Shown: in pieces, positions 8,919 to 17,526 of the stretch
How the letters are laid out: each line of letters begins with the position of its first letter
How positions within the stretch are numbered: position 1 is the stretch's first letter
Source: Pseudooceanicola nanhaiensis
GTDB lineage: Bacteria > Pseudomonadota > Alphaproteobacteria > Rhodobacterales > Rhodobacteraceae
Direction: 5' to 3'
Length of the DNA stretch: 64,000 nucleotides
Assembly: GCF_020171315.1 (NCBI RefSeq)
Contig: NZ_JAIUZP010000013.1
Coordinates: forward strand, 83,981 to 147,980
The notes under the pieces: generated by a model
The model's database searches: none
The model's input: only the letters and a program-made list of their open reading frames with translations
What the model was told of the DNA's origin: nothing
Made by a program: the position numbers and the translations under genes

Positions 8919-9439
8919 TCCAGTACCTCATGTTTGTCGTCGTCGAGACGGCCGCCCGCGGCGACCCAGATCGCGTCCAGCAGGAACTGGATCGCCAGCA
9001 GGGCGAGGCCGAGGAAGATGGCGAATTTGATCGGCCAGATCGGGAAGCGGATGGACCCGCGTTCCAGCTCGCCGATGGAGAAGCTCTTCATCGCCATGAG
9101 CCAGCCCGCGTAGGCCGCCCAGGCGAAGAGCACGAAGCCCGCCAGCATCGCCAGAACCCGCGCGGCGCGTTCCAGCGGCTTGGGCAGATGTTGCGTCAGC
9201 AGGACCACCTTGATGTGGCCGCCGCGCATCTGTGTCAGGGCGAGCGAGAGGAAGATGATCAGCGGCAGGGCGCTTTCGGTCAGTTCCAGCGTGCCGGTGA
9301 CGGGCTGGTTGAAGAGGTAGCGCATCAGCACGTTGGCCACGACCAGCAGCATCACGGCGAAGAGCATCACGCCGGAGACCGTGCCGCAGAAGATCAGGAG
9401 GGCACCGAACTTCCGGCGCAGGAGGTCTAGGGTTTGCAT
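8915..9439 (-). CDS. dctQ: TRAP transporter small permease, DctQ type
   Basis: A 174-residue membrane protein with four predicted helices, the small subunit that pairs with DctM. The TESALPLIIFLSLALTQ segment followed by GGHIKVVLLTQHLP is the usual DctQ signature. It is separated from dctP by a hairpin-rich gap of about 190 bases and overlaps dctM by 4 bases. Confidence 0.9.
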   Translation of the reverse strand: MQTLDLLRRKFGALLIFCGTVSGVMLFAVMLLVVANVLMRYLFNQPVTGTLELTESALPLIIFLSLALTQMRGGHIKVVLLTQHLPKPLERAARVLAMLAGFVLFAWAAYAGWLMAMKSFSIGELERGSIRFPIWPIKFAIFLGLALLAIQFLLDAIWVAAGGRLDDDKHEVLE

Positions 9440-9462
9440 GTCAGGAGCTTTCGGCAGAGGGA

Positions 9463-9618
9463 GGCCCCGCCCGCGGATCGCGCGGGGCCGGCTCCGCCCC
9501 GGGGGGCGGAGACTGTTGTAGACGGGCCCGCATGGAACGGGCTGGATCGGCTAGGCGCGCCGCAACCGGACTGTCGGTCAGGGTTTGGCGGGCAAAGGCG
9601 GCCGGGCAGGGGCCCGGC
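9463..9618 (-). promoter_or_regulatory. Three strong hairpins in the dctP-dctQ gap
   Basis: Perfect inverted repeats lie at 9463-9489 (GGCCCCGC/GCGGGGCC), 9492-9511 (CTCCGCCCC/GGGGCGGAG) and 9601-9618 (GCCGGGC/GCCCGGC). None is followed by a T-run on the minus strand. Such structures between a binding-protein gene and its permease genes commonly protect or attenuate mRNA so that the binding protein is made in excess; that role is inferred here. Confidence 0.6.
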
Positions 9619-9630
9619 GCGCCGCGGGGC

Positions 9631-10653
9631 TCACTTGAAGTCGAAGGCTTTCACGATCTCTTCGGCGGGAACGCCTGCGGCATTCGCCTTGTCGATCCAC
9701 TCCTGCCGGACGCCCTGAACCCCGGCGTCGTCGATCACGCTCAGCAGTTCCTCCTCGGGGAAGGGGATCACCTCGACGCCGAGGTCGCCCTTCCAGAGTT
9801 CGCGCACCCGCGCCGCGTCTTCGTCCAGCACGCGGGCGTATTCGACAAGGTAGTCCTTGCCCAGCTGGTCCACGACGGCCTTCGTCTCGTCATCCATGCC
9901 GTTGTAGGTGTCGAGGTTCATCGCCAGCAGGTGCCCGAAGGAGGCCCCCAGCGGGATCTCGATGTAGTACTTGGCCACCTCGTCGTACTTCCAGCCGCGG
10001 GCGAGGGCGGGGCCGATGGGCGTGCAGTCGATGATCGAGCGTTGCAGCGCCTCGTAGGCTTCCGAGGTCGCGATCGAGACCGGCGAGGCACCAAGCGCCT
10101 CGATCAGCTTGGGATAGGCAAAGCCGTAGGAGCGGATGCGCAGGCCCTTCATGTCCGCCACGCTCTTTACCGGCTTGGTGCAGAGCAGGCCGTAATCCTC
10201 CAGCGGGCGGAAGCCCATGGCGTGCAGGTTCTGCGCCGCCAGCTCTTCGCCGAACTGGGGATAGGTCGCGTGCATCTCTTCCATGAACTCGCCCACGGCG
10301 CGGGCGTTCATCGGCTGCGGGATGAAGAAGCCCACCGCGTTGTTGAGCGGCATCAGGTCGGGGAAATAGGGCGTGATGACATCGCCGAAATCGCCGACAC
10401 CGGCGGCGAGCGCCTCGGGGATCTCGCGGGTCTTGGCGACGGAGCCGCCCCAGAAGACCGTGATGGAATGCTTGCCCTCGGTGCGTTTGGCGAATTCATC
10501 CACCAGCCACTGGGTGGTGATCGCCTGCGCGTCGCCTGCGCCCTGCGGCTTGAAGGTGATCCATTTGTACGTGTCGGCCTGCGCCACCGAGGCGAGACCG
10601 ATCAGGGCCGTCAGCGCAACCGCCGACGACTTCGCGAAAGAAGTCAGAGACAT
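9631..10653 (-). CDS. dctP: TRAP transporter substrate-binding protein, DctP type
   Basis: A 340-residue periplasmic solute-binding protein. A signal peptide covers about residues 1-26 and ends at VAQA-DTYKW. The mature part has VWQ-type features such as VFWGGSVAKTREIPEALAAG, LRIRSYGFAYPKLIEALGASPVS and SEAYEALQRSIIDCTPIGPALA. The conserved Arg of DctP proteins that salt-bridges the carboxylate of the ligand is probably in LRIRSYG. It is the first gene of the operon, with GGGAGGA just before the ATG. The ligand is likely an organic acid matching the downstream enzymes. Confidence 0.92.
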   Translation of the reverse strand: MSLTSFAKSSAVALTALIGLASVAQADTYKWITFKPQGAGDAQAITTQWLVDEFAKRTEGKHSITVFWGGSVAKTREIPEALAAGVGDFGDVITPYFPDLMPLNNAVGFFIPQPMNARAVGEFMEEMHATYPQFGEELAAQNLHAMGFRPLEDYGLLCTKPVKSVADMKGLRIRSYGFAYPKLIEALGASPVSIATSEAYEALQRSIIDCTPIGPALARGWKYDEVAKYYIEIPLGASFGHLLAMNLDTYNGMDDETKAVVDQLGKDYLVEYARVLDEDAARVRELWKGDLGVEVIPFPEEELLSVIDDAGVQGVRQEWIDKANAAGVPAEEIVKAFDFK

Positions 10654-10746
10654 GTATCCTCCCAGAGTTACGGACCTCCTCCGGGCCCGTCTGCGGTGAT
10701 CCTCGACTGCGGCGAGGCATAATTCAAATACTGTAATTTCATGGGC

Positions 10747-10767
10747 GCGATACCTTTGCGGTATCGC
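10747..10767. promoter_or_regulatory. LysR-type regulator box upstream of the TRAP operon
   Basis: A perfect 8-base inverted repeat, GCGATACC-N5-GGTATCGC, lies between the LysR stop and dctP. It contains ATAC-N7-GTAT, the T-N11-A core bound by LysR-type activators of the CatM/BenM kind. It sits about 95-115 bases upstream of the dctP ATG, where such activators bind. It is not followed by a T-run, so a terminator is less likely. Confidence 0.6.
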
Positions 10768-11733
10768 TCACTTCCAGATGCCCGCCTCGACCAGCCCGCC
10801 GACGATGGCGCGGACCTCGGCCTCGACCACCTGGATCGCCTTCTTGCGCTGCTGGTCGGCCTTGGTGGCGGTGCAGAGCGTCCATTCGACCCGGGGATCG
10901 GTGATCGGCCGGGCCTCCAGCGTGCCGTTCTGCACCTCCGACAGGACGCCGCCATAGGTCAGGATGGTGAAGCCGTGGCCGTTGCGGACGAGGGCCTTGA
11001 GGTGCCAGACACCATCCACACGCTGGCGGATGTTCAGCTCCTTGCCGATCTCGTCGGCGTGCTTGTCCACGAGGACCCGCAGGAAGTTCGGGCGGCTCGG
11101 CATGATGAGGGGCAGATCGGCGGCCTCGGCCAGCGGATAGCTCTCGCGGTCGAGAGAGCCACAGGGCCCGATCACGCAGAGATGCTCCACCAGCAGGTCG
11201 GTGGTGACGATGTCGGCCTGCATCGGCGCGTCATGCATGACGGCCAGCCCGATCTCGCCCTGTGAGAGCTTGGATTCCAGCGCGTTGGAGAAGCCCTCGA
11301 TGAAGCGCAGTTCGATCTCGGGGTAGGCGGCCTTGATCCGGGCCAGCAGCGGCGGGGCGATGAATTCGCCCGGTGTGGGCGGCATGCCCACCACCACGAC
11401 GCCCTGCGGCCGGTCGGCATGGGCGGTGACATCGTGATGGGCCTGCGCCACCTGCGCCATGATCGCATAGGCCCGGCGCTGCAGGATCTCGCCTGCCTCG
11501 GTCAGCTCCATGCCGCGCGGGGTCCGGTTGAAGACCGGCAGGCCGAGGTCCGCCTCCAGCCGGGCGATCTGGCGGCTGAGCGCGGGCTGCGCGATGCGCA
11601 GTCGCTCGGAGGCGCGGGTCATGTTCTTCTCTTCGGCGACGCAGAGGAAATAGCGCAGGGTCCGCAGCTCCGGCTGCCAGTCGCGCGTCGTGATCCCCGT
11701 CGACATGCCTGTCTGTATCGCCTCATCCGCCAT
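10768..11733 (-). CDS. LysR-family transcriptional regulator
   Basis: A 321-residue LysR-type regulator. The N-terminal winged helix (about residues 20-80) reads LRYFLCVAEEKNMTRASERL, then AQPALSRQIARLE and the LPVFNRTPRGMELT wing. The rest is the periplasmic-binding-like effector domain. The ATG chosen has GGAGG 5 bases upstream; the frame is open further upstream but runs through the terminator of the neighbouring dehydrogenase gene. It lies on the same strand as, and just upstream of, the TRAP operon, with a LysR box between them, so it most likely activates that operon and may regulate itself. Confidence 0.9.
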   Translation of the reverse strand: MADEAIQTGMSTGITTRDWQPELRTLRYFLCVAEEKNMTRASERLRIAQPALSRQIARLEADLGLPVFNRTPRGMELTEAGEILQRRAYAIMAQVAQAHHDVTAHADRPQGVVVVGMPPTPGEFIAPPLLARIKAAYPEIELRFIEGFSNALESKLSQGEIGLAVMHDAPMQADIVTTDLLVEHLCVIGPCGSLDRESYPLAEAADLPLIMPSRPNFLRVLVDKHADEIGKELNIRQRVDGVWHLKALVRNGHGFTILTYGGVLSEVQNGTLEARPITDPRVEWTLCTATKADQQRKKAIQVVEAEVRAIVGGLVEAGIWK

Positions 11734-11820
11734 CGTGCCCTCCACCGTCGCCCCCGAAGGTATAGCGCCGCCGGGACGGGCTGGCGATGGGGTGCCATGG
11801 GGGATGGGGGCGGAACAGGA

Positions 11821-11847
11821 AACGGCCGCCCCGGTGGGGCGGCCGTT
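11821..11847 (-). terminator. Terminator between the aldehyde dehydrogenase and lysR genes
   Basis: A perfect 12-base stem (AACGGCCGCCCC/GGGGCGGCCGTT) with a 3-base loop, 30 bases past the dehydrogenase stop. On the minus strand it ends in GTTTCC rather than a long T-run, which is common in high-GC genomes. Confidence 0.7.
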
Positions 11848-11876
11848 GAACATCTGGCGCAGGGCTAAGGCCCGGC

Positions 11877-13310
11877 TCAGTCCATCCGCGTGACGAAGCG
11901 GGTGTCGAGGTAGGCCTCGATAGCTTCCGACCCGCCCTCGGTGCCGATGCCGCTGTCCGCGATGCCGCCGAAGGGCACTTCGGGCAGCGCGAGGCCGAGG
12001 TGGTTGATCGTCAGCATCCCGGCGCGCATCTCCTGCGCGAGACGGTGACCGGTCTCGGCCGACCGGGTGAAGGCATAGGAGGCCAGCCCGAAGGGCAGGC
12101 GGTTCGCCTCGGCCATGGCCGCATCGGTGGTGTCGAAGCGGTTGATCACCGCGACCGGGCCGAAGGGCTCGTCGTTCATGATGTTCGCATTGGTCGGCAC
12201 ATCGGTCAGCACGGTCGGTTCGAAGAACCAGCCGCGGTTGCCGATCCGCTGGCCGCCGGTGGCAAGCGTCGCGCCCTTGGCCACCGCGTCCTCGACCATG
12301 CCCTGCAGGGCGGGGATGCGGCGCTCATTGGCGAGCGGGCCCATTTCGCTGGCCGGATCATTGCCCGGGCCGACCTTCACGGCCTTGGCAGCCTCGGTGA
12401 AGCCGTCGATGAAGCGGTCGGCCACGCCTTCCTGCACGAGGAACCGGGTCGGCGAGACGCAGACCTGGCCGGCGTTGCGGAACTTGTGCACCGACATGAG
12501 CGAGATCGCCTGATCGACATCCGCGTCGTCAAACACCAGCACGGGGGCATGGCCGCCCAGTTCCATGGTGGATTTCTTCATGTGCAGACCCGCCATCGCG
12601 GCCAACTGCTTGCCCACCGGGGTGGAGCCGGTGAAGGAGATCTTGCGGATCACCGGGTGCGGGATGAGGTAGGAGGAGATCTCGGCCGGATCGCCATAGA
12701 CGAGGTTCGCAACACCCGCCGGCAGGCCCGCGTCGGCGAAGCAGCGGATCAGGGCCGCGGGGGAGGCGGGGGTCTCTTCCGGGGCTTTCACGATGATCGA
12801 GCAGCCCGCGGCGAGCGCGGCAGAGAGCTTGCGCACCACCTGGTTGATCGGGAAGTTCCACGGGGTGAAGGCGGCGACGGGGCCCACCGGCTGCTTGAGG
12901 GTGAGCTGCGTCACGCCGGGCTGGCGGGCGGGGATCACCTGGCCGTAGGTGCGGCGGCCTTCTTCGGCGAACCAGTCGATGGTGTCGGCACCGCCGAGGA
13001 TTTCCATCTTGGACTGGGCGAGGGGCTTGCCCTGTTCCGCGGTCATCATGGCGGCGATCTCGTCCGCGCGCTCGCGCAGCAGGTCGGCGGCCCGGCGCAT
13101 CAGCTTGTAGCGGTCGAAGGCCCCGGTGGCGGCCCAGCCGGGGAAGGCACGGGCGGCGGCATCCAGAGCCGCGTCGAGATCGGGGATGCCGGCGTGGGCA
13201 ACGCGGCCGATTTCCTCTTCGGTGGCAGGGTCGACGACCGGCAGGCTGCGCCCGTCGAGCGCGTCGCGCCAGATGCCGTCGATGAAGAGCTGGGTATCAG
13301 GATAGCTCAT
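11877..13310 (-). CDS. gabD: NAD(P)-dependent succinate-semialdehyde dehydrogenase-type aldehyde dehydrogenase
   Basis: A 477-residue aldehyde dehydrogenase. Visible features are the FTPWNFP cofactor segment, FTGSTPVG, the general-base Glu in MELGGHAP (about residue 250), the catalytic Cys in [12 protein letters not shown] (about residue 284) and NDEPFGPVA. Overall form and length fit the GabD branch, which oxidises succinic or similar short semialdehydes to the acid. The ATG has AGGAAGGA upstream. It is transcribed toward the LysR gene but separated from it by a terminator, so it may be an independent unit supplying the end of the ring-degradation route. Confidence 0.85.
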   Translation of the reverse strand: MSYPDTQLFIDGIWRDALDGRSLPVVDPATEEEIGRVAHAGIPDLDAALDAAARAFPGWAATGAFDRYKLMRRAADLLRERADEIAAMMTAEQGKPLAQSKMEILGGADTIDWFAEEGRRTYGQVIPARQPGVTQLTLKQPVGPVAAFTPWNFPINQVVRKLSAALAAGCSIIVKAPEETPASPAALIRCFADAGLPAGVANLVYGDPAEISSYLIPHPVIRKISFTGSTPVGKQLAAMAGLHMKKSTMELGGHAPVLVFDDADVDQAISLMSVHKFRNAGQVCVSPTRFLVQEGVADRFIDGFTEAAKAVKVGPGNDPASEMGPLANERRIPALQGMVEDAVAKGATLATGGQRIGNRGWFFEPTVLTDVPTNANIMNDEPFGPVAVINRFDTTDAAMAEANRLPFGLASYAFTRSAETGHRLAQEMRAGMLTINHLGLALPEVPFGGIADSGIGTEGGSEAIEAYLDTRFVTRMD

Positions 13311-13641
13311 GAGGGGTCCTTCCTGTTTCGGGGGCCGGTGCCGAAGTCGTCTCTCCGGTCCGAACAGGCCTGTGCCCGTGCGTCCGGCCGCCCATGTCGC
13401 GATCGGGGCGGACATTCCGGGCAACCTTGCTGAATGTCAAACGCTATGGGCCGCAGACGGGCCGAATCCGGGGGAAATCCCCGCCGCCGCCCGCCTGCAG
13501 CGCTGCGCTGTTCCACGCCTTGGAACCGATCCGGCAAAAGGCCCCTGCGGCGGCGCAATTCGCCATTTGCTCTGCGCCGGATACAGGTTACTTACCGCAG
13601 GCGGGAGGAGGACCAGCGCTCTTGGAACCGATCGGAAGACG
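13311..13641. other. Divergent promoter region
   Basis: About 330 bases between the leftward dehydrogenase and the rightward membrane protein. No gene, RNA or riboswitch is recognised. A 13-base direct repeat, CTTGGAACCGATC, occurs at 13519 and 13621, the second copy right before the Shine-Dalgarno of the membrane protein. It could be a regulator half-site pair or chance. Confidence 0.4.
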
Positions 13642-15078
13642 ATGCCCGACACCTATGCCCCGCAGCCTGCCTCCGAAGCCGAGCTCCCGCCCGCCCCGCT
13701 TTCGGTGATCATCGGGCTTCTGCTCGTCGGGAACATCCTCGTCAATTTCCTTCAGGGCCTCGGCGTGGGTGGGGTGACACCCCTGCTGGCGGATGTCTTC
13801 TTCATCGCGGTTCTGGTGCTTTTCGCCCCGCGCGTGCGCGGGTCGCGGCACGTGTTCCTCGCGGTGCTGATCCTGCTCACCGGCTATTGCCTGCTGGTCC
13901 TGCCCGATCCGATGCGCGTGCTGGGCCCCGCGCTTGCGCAGGGCAGTTTCATCATGGCCTTCTTCTGCGCCCTTGCCAGCCTCGAACATGTGGCGAAACG
14001 CTCGGCCGCGATCAGCCGCGCGGCGGCCTTCATCGCGAACCAGCCGCCGGGGCGGCGTTACCTCGCGCTCGGCTTCGGGACGCAGGTCTTTGCCCTGATG
14101 CTCAGCTATGGTGCGCTCTCGCTGCTCGGCACCATGGCGCGCCGCTCGGCCGAGCGGGAGCCGGTGCCCGAGGTGCGGGCGCTGCGCATCCGCCGGATGC
14201 TGCAGGGCGCGCAATGCGGCTTCAGCGCTTCGCTGTGCTGGTCCCCGCTGGCCTTCGCCACGGTGCTGACCTCCGCCCTCGTGCCCGGCGCCAACATCAA
14301 TTCGGTGGTGCTCCATGGCCTCGGCTCGGCGCTGATCATCGTGGTGGCTGGCTGGCTGCTGGATCGCCGGTTGAAGGGCTCCCTGCCGGCGGGCACCGTC
14401 ATCGCCCCGCCGGACCGGACCGCGGCGCGGGATGTGCGTGCGCTCTGGCCGCTGCTCTGGCTTCTGGCCAGCGTGGCCATCCCGGCGGTGCTGCTGGACG
14501 TGATCTGGGGCATCCAGCCCGCGCGCGCGGTGCTGGGCCTCGTGCCGCTGATCGCCGGGTGCTGGGTGATGATCGAGGCGCGGCGCGGCGCGCGCCTGAG
14601 CGATCTGGCCCTGCGCAGCCGGTCCTTCGGTTTCGGCGATCTGCCCGGCTACAAGGGCGAGATCGTGCTGCTGAGCACGGCCGGTTTCATCGGCAGCGCC
14701 GCCGGGGCCCTGCTGGCGGGTGCCATCGCGGCGGCGGGCGTCGATCTGGGCGCGGTGCCCGCGCGGCTGCTCCTGGTGCTGCCCATCCTCCTCGTGCCGC
14801 TGGCGGGTCAGGCGGGCCTCAACCCGATCCTCTTCGTTTCGCTCTTCGCGCAGCTTCTGCCGAGCCCGGCAGAAATGGGCGTCACGCCGATTTCGCTCGT
14901 GCTGGCGCTGACCAGTGGCTGGGCGCTGACCGCGCCGACCTCGCCCTTCACGGCCTCGGTCATGATCATCTCGCGGCTCGGGGGGGTCACGCCGAAGGAA
15001 GTGGCCTTCAAGTGGAACGGCCCCTTCGTGGCCTGCGCGGCGCTTGCGCTTGCGATCTGGGTGCAGCTGCTGGCCTGA
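13642..15078 (+). CDS. Polytopic membrane protein, probable ion or anion transporter
   Basis: A 478-residue protein with about 12 hydrophobic helices and no signal peptide. I do not recognise a precise family. The two-halved layout, with LAGQAGLNPILFV and then LTSGWALTAPTSPFTASVMI near the C-terminus, resembles the re-entrant loops of ion-transporter superfamily members (DctM, ArsB, citrate carriers). A GGAAG ribosome site precedes the ATG. The next gene downstream is TusA-like and then the Mo-cofactor block, so transport of a sulfur- or oxyanion-type solute is possible but unproven. Confidence 0.65.
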   Translation: MPDTYAPQPASEAELPPAPLSVIIGLLLVGNILVNFLQGLGVGGVTPLLADVFFIAVLVLFAPRVRGSRHVFLAVLILLTGYCLLVLPDPMRVLGPALAQGSFIMAFFCALASLEHVAKRSAAISRAAAFIANQPPGRRYLALGFGTQVFALMLSYGALSLLGTMARRSAEREPVPEVRALRIRRMLQGAQCGFSASLCWSPLAFATVLTSALVPGANINSVVLHGLGSALIIVVAGWLLDRRLKGSLPAGTVIAPPDRTAARDVRALWPLLWLLASVAIPAVLLDVIWGIQPARAVLGLVPLIAGCWVMIEARRGARLSDLALRSRSFGFGDLPGYKGEIVLLSTAGFIGSAAGALLAGAIAAAGVDLGAVPARLLLVLPILLVPLAGQAGLNPILFVSLFAQLLPSPAEMGVTPISLVLALTSGWALTAPTSPFTASVMIISRLGGVTPKEVAFKWNGPFVACAALALAIWVQLLA

Positions 15079-15130
15079 GCGGTGCGCGCAGGCGATGGAC
15101 AGCGCGCGGCGGGCCGGGTAGCACTTGGGC

Positions 15131-15358
15131 ATGGATGTGAAAGACGAACTCGACGCGGTCGGGCTGCTCTGCCCGCTGCCGGTGCTCAAGGCCCGCAAGC
15201 GCCTGTCGCAGATGGCGACCGGCGAGGTGCTGCGCATGCTGGCGGATGATCCCGCGGCGGTGATCGACGTGCCGCATTTCTGCAATGAAAGCGGCCACGA
15301 GATGATCGGCATGTCCGAGGACGGCCCGGTCCAGATCTACCTGATCCGCTGCCGCTGA
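15131..15358 (+). CDS. TusA-like sulfur carrier protein
   Basis: A 75-residue SirA/TusA-fold protein. The key motif is GLLCPLPVLKARKRL, with the persulfide-carrying Cys about residue 15 followed by Pro. A second Cys lies in HFCNESGHEM and a third near the C-terminus. TusA-type proteins pass sulfane sulfur between partners. Here it lies beside fdhD, whose product also handles sulfur for molybdenum enzymes, and downstream of a membrane transporter. The ATG is preferred over an upstream TTG. The partner proteins are inferred. Confidence 0.85.
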   Translation: MDVKDELDAVGLLCPLPVLKARKRLSQMATGEVLRMLADDPAAVIDVPHFCNESGHEMIGMSEDGPVQIYLIRCR

Positions 15359-15378
15359 TGCGGCTCTGACACGGGCTT

Positions 15379-17526
15379 TTACCGCAGGCCGAGGGCGCTG
15401 TAGGGCAGGAAGCGGACCGGCGTGCCGGGGGAGACCTCCACCGCGCCGTCGGGCAGTTCCACCAGACCCTCCGCCCAGGACAACCCGCTGATCCGGCCCG
15501 ATCCTTCGGAGGCAAAGACCTCGGCCCGCCCCTCCGCATCGAGCCTCGCGCGCAGGTATTCGCGGCGGCCCGGTTTCTTGCGCTTGGAGAAGGCGGCGGG
15601 GACGGTGAAGCCCTGCGGTGCCAGCCAGCCCGCGCCCGCAAGCAGCGAGAAGGCAGGCCGGGCGAAGATCAGCGCACAGACGAGCGCCGCCACCGGGTTG
15701 CCCGGCAGGCCGAAGACGGGTGTCCCTTGCCACAGCGCAAGGGCCAGCGGGCGGCCCGGTTTCAGCGCGATGCGCCAGCTGGACAGCGTGCCTTTCGCCC
15801 GTAACAGAGCCGAAACATGGTCCTCGTCCCCGGCAGAGGCGCCGCCGGAGGTGAGGATCACGTCACAGGCCTGCGCGCCCCGGTCGAGGCGGGCGGCGAT
15901 CTCCTCCGCGTCGTCGCGGGCATGGCCGAGGTCGATGGCCTCGTAATCCCAGCCCTCGGCCAGCGAGAGCAGCATGGGCCGGTTCGCGTCCCAGATCTGG
16001 TGCGGCTTGGCGGGATCGGCCGGCGAGCCGATGATCTCGTCCCCGGTCGACAGCACACCCACGCGCAGAGGGCGATGCACCGTCACTTCGGCCACCCCAA
16101 GTGCCGACAGAAGCGCGAGGTCCGGCGCGCGCAGCCGGTGCCCGGCGGGCAGGGCGGGGCTGCCCTCGGTCACGTCCTCGCCGGCCTTGCGGGTGTTGGC
16201 GCGGGGCTTCACCGGCCCGTCGAAGGCCACGACGGCGCCATCGGTCGCGCAATCCTCCTCCAGCACCACGGTATCCACGCCCTCGGGCAGGATCGCCCCC
16301 GTCAGGATGCGGATCGCATAGCCCGCGGGCACGGCGGCCTCGAAGGGTTGCCCGGCAGCGGCGCGGCCCTCCACCAGCGGCAGGCGCTGGACGCCCTCGC
16401 CGGTGGCCTCATGGGCAAAGCCATAGCCATCTACGGCAGAGTTCGGGCGCGGCGGGTTGGAGCGGCGGGCGATCGTGTCGGCGGCCAGCACACGGCCCCG
16501 GGCCTGCGCGGTCGGGAGCACCTCGGTGCCCGTTACCGGATGCAGCGCGGCACGCAACCGCTCCAGCGCCTCGTCCACCGGTACCCAGGACACGCCCTGC
16601 GGCATGGCAAAGCAATCGTCGCGCAGGCGCGGCGGGGTCAGCGTGCTGGCCTGCGCCAGCTTGGCGGCGGCGGCCAGTTCCTCTTCATGCCCAAGGCCCA
16701 AGATCCAGCCCTCCTCTCGGTCGCCCTCGCGGGTCAGTGCCTCCAGCCGCGCGGGCGGCAGGGCCCGGAGCGCGGCAGCAAGGAGGCGCACCTGCGCGCG
16801 GTCCTTGATCTCCCCCGGTTCTGCAAGCAAGCGGATGGTCTTGGCAAGGAGGGAGGGGAAGATTTCCACCAGCGTCAGGGGCGTGGCGCGGTCCTCGAAG
16901 GGTCGGACGGAGAGGGCGGGGCCGAAGTGCTGGCGCAACCGGTGCAGGCGGGGCAGGCCAAGCAGGCTCTGCGAGCCGACGGAGCCGGTGGTGTAGAGCT
17001 TCCACACGCTCTGCGCGCCCGGCACGCGCGCCTCGCATTCCCGCCGTTCCGCCATACCATGCCCGTGCCGGGCGGTGCCCTTGTCCGGCAGGCCGGGGAG
17101 GTCGCGTGTGGCGGGACGGCCCCAGAAGGGACCGACACCGGGGAACCGGGCGTTCAGCGCGGCAGCGACCTCGAACCGGTTGTTGGCATTGTCGGGCGCA
17201 TCCTCGATCCGCGCGGCCAGAGCGGCCCAGACGGCGAGGGGATCGGCACTGCCGGTGAGCGCCTCGGCAAAGCCGCGCGGGTAGCCGAAGGCGAAATCGA
17301 ACCCCGCCAGCACCCGCCGCCCGGCGGCGATTTCTGTCTCGAACATGCGTTTCAGAGCCTGATACGCGTCCTCACGCCCCCGGTGGTAGTGGCAGGTGAT
17401 CGCCTCGGCGCGGGCAATGGCGATCCAGATCGCATCGGCCGAGGGTCGCACGGGAGAGAGCGCGGCCCGGGCGGACCAGTCGACGATGACGATGGTGTCG
17501 AACCCGGAGGCGCCGGTATCTGTCAC
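15379..17526 (-). CDS. moeA: Fusion of a DUF429-like domain and molybdopterin molybdotransferase MoeA
   Basis: A 715-residue protein made of two parts. Residues 1 to about 300 form an RNase H-like DUF429-type domain, with VDWSA at 15-19, AGFDFAFGYPRG at 74-85 and EIFPS at 221-225. Residues about 305-715 are a full MoeA, which inserts molybdate into adenylylated molybdopterin: NSAVDGYGF at 362-370, then TGAILPEGVDTVV, STGDEI, TSGGASAGDEDHV, KPGRPLALA and GLPGNPVAA. Ordinary MoeA is about 400 residues. No stop, frameshift or internal ribosome site was seen between the parts. It overlaps mobB by 4 bases. The role of the N-terminal domain is unknown. Confidence 0.88.
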   Translation of the reverse strand: MTDTGASGFDTIVIVDWSARAALSPVRPSADAIWIAIARAEAITCHYHRGREDAYQALKRMFETEIAAGRRVLAGFDFAFGYPRGFAEALTGSADPLAVWAALAARIEDAPDNANNRFEVAAALNARFPGVGPFWGRPATRDLPGLPDKGTARHGHGMAERRECEARVPGAQSVWKLYTTGSVGSQSLLGLPRLHRLRQHFGPALSVRPFEDRATPLTLVEIFPSLLAKTIRLLAEPGEIKDRAQVRLLAAALRALPPARLEALTREGDREEGWILGLGHEEELAAAAKLAQASTLTPPRLRDDCFAMPQGVSWVPVDEALERLRAALHPVTGTEVLPTAQARGRVLAADTIARRSNPPRPNSAVDGYGFAHEATGEGVQRLPLVEGRAAAGQPFEAAVPAGYAIRILTGAILPEGVDTVVLEEDCATDGAVVAFDGPVKPRANTRKAGEDVTEGSPALPAGHRLRAPDLALLSALGVAEVTVHRPLRVGVLSTGDEIIGSPADPAKPHQIWDANRPMLLSLAEGWDYEAIDLGHARDDAEEIAARLDRGAQACDVILTSGGASAGDEDHVSALLRAKGTLSSWRIALKPGRPLALALWQGTPVFGLPGNPVAALVCALIFARPAFSLLAGAGWLAPQGFTVPAAFSKRKKPGRREYLRARLDAEGRAEVFASEGSGRISGLSWAEGLVELPDGAVEVSPGTPVRFLPYSALGLR

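Noticed and set aside
10747..10767. Terminator for the lysR gene
   Set aside because: The inverted repeat has no T-run in either direction and contains an exact LysR-box core, so an operator is the better reading, although both roles cannot be excluded.
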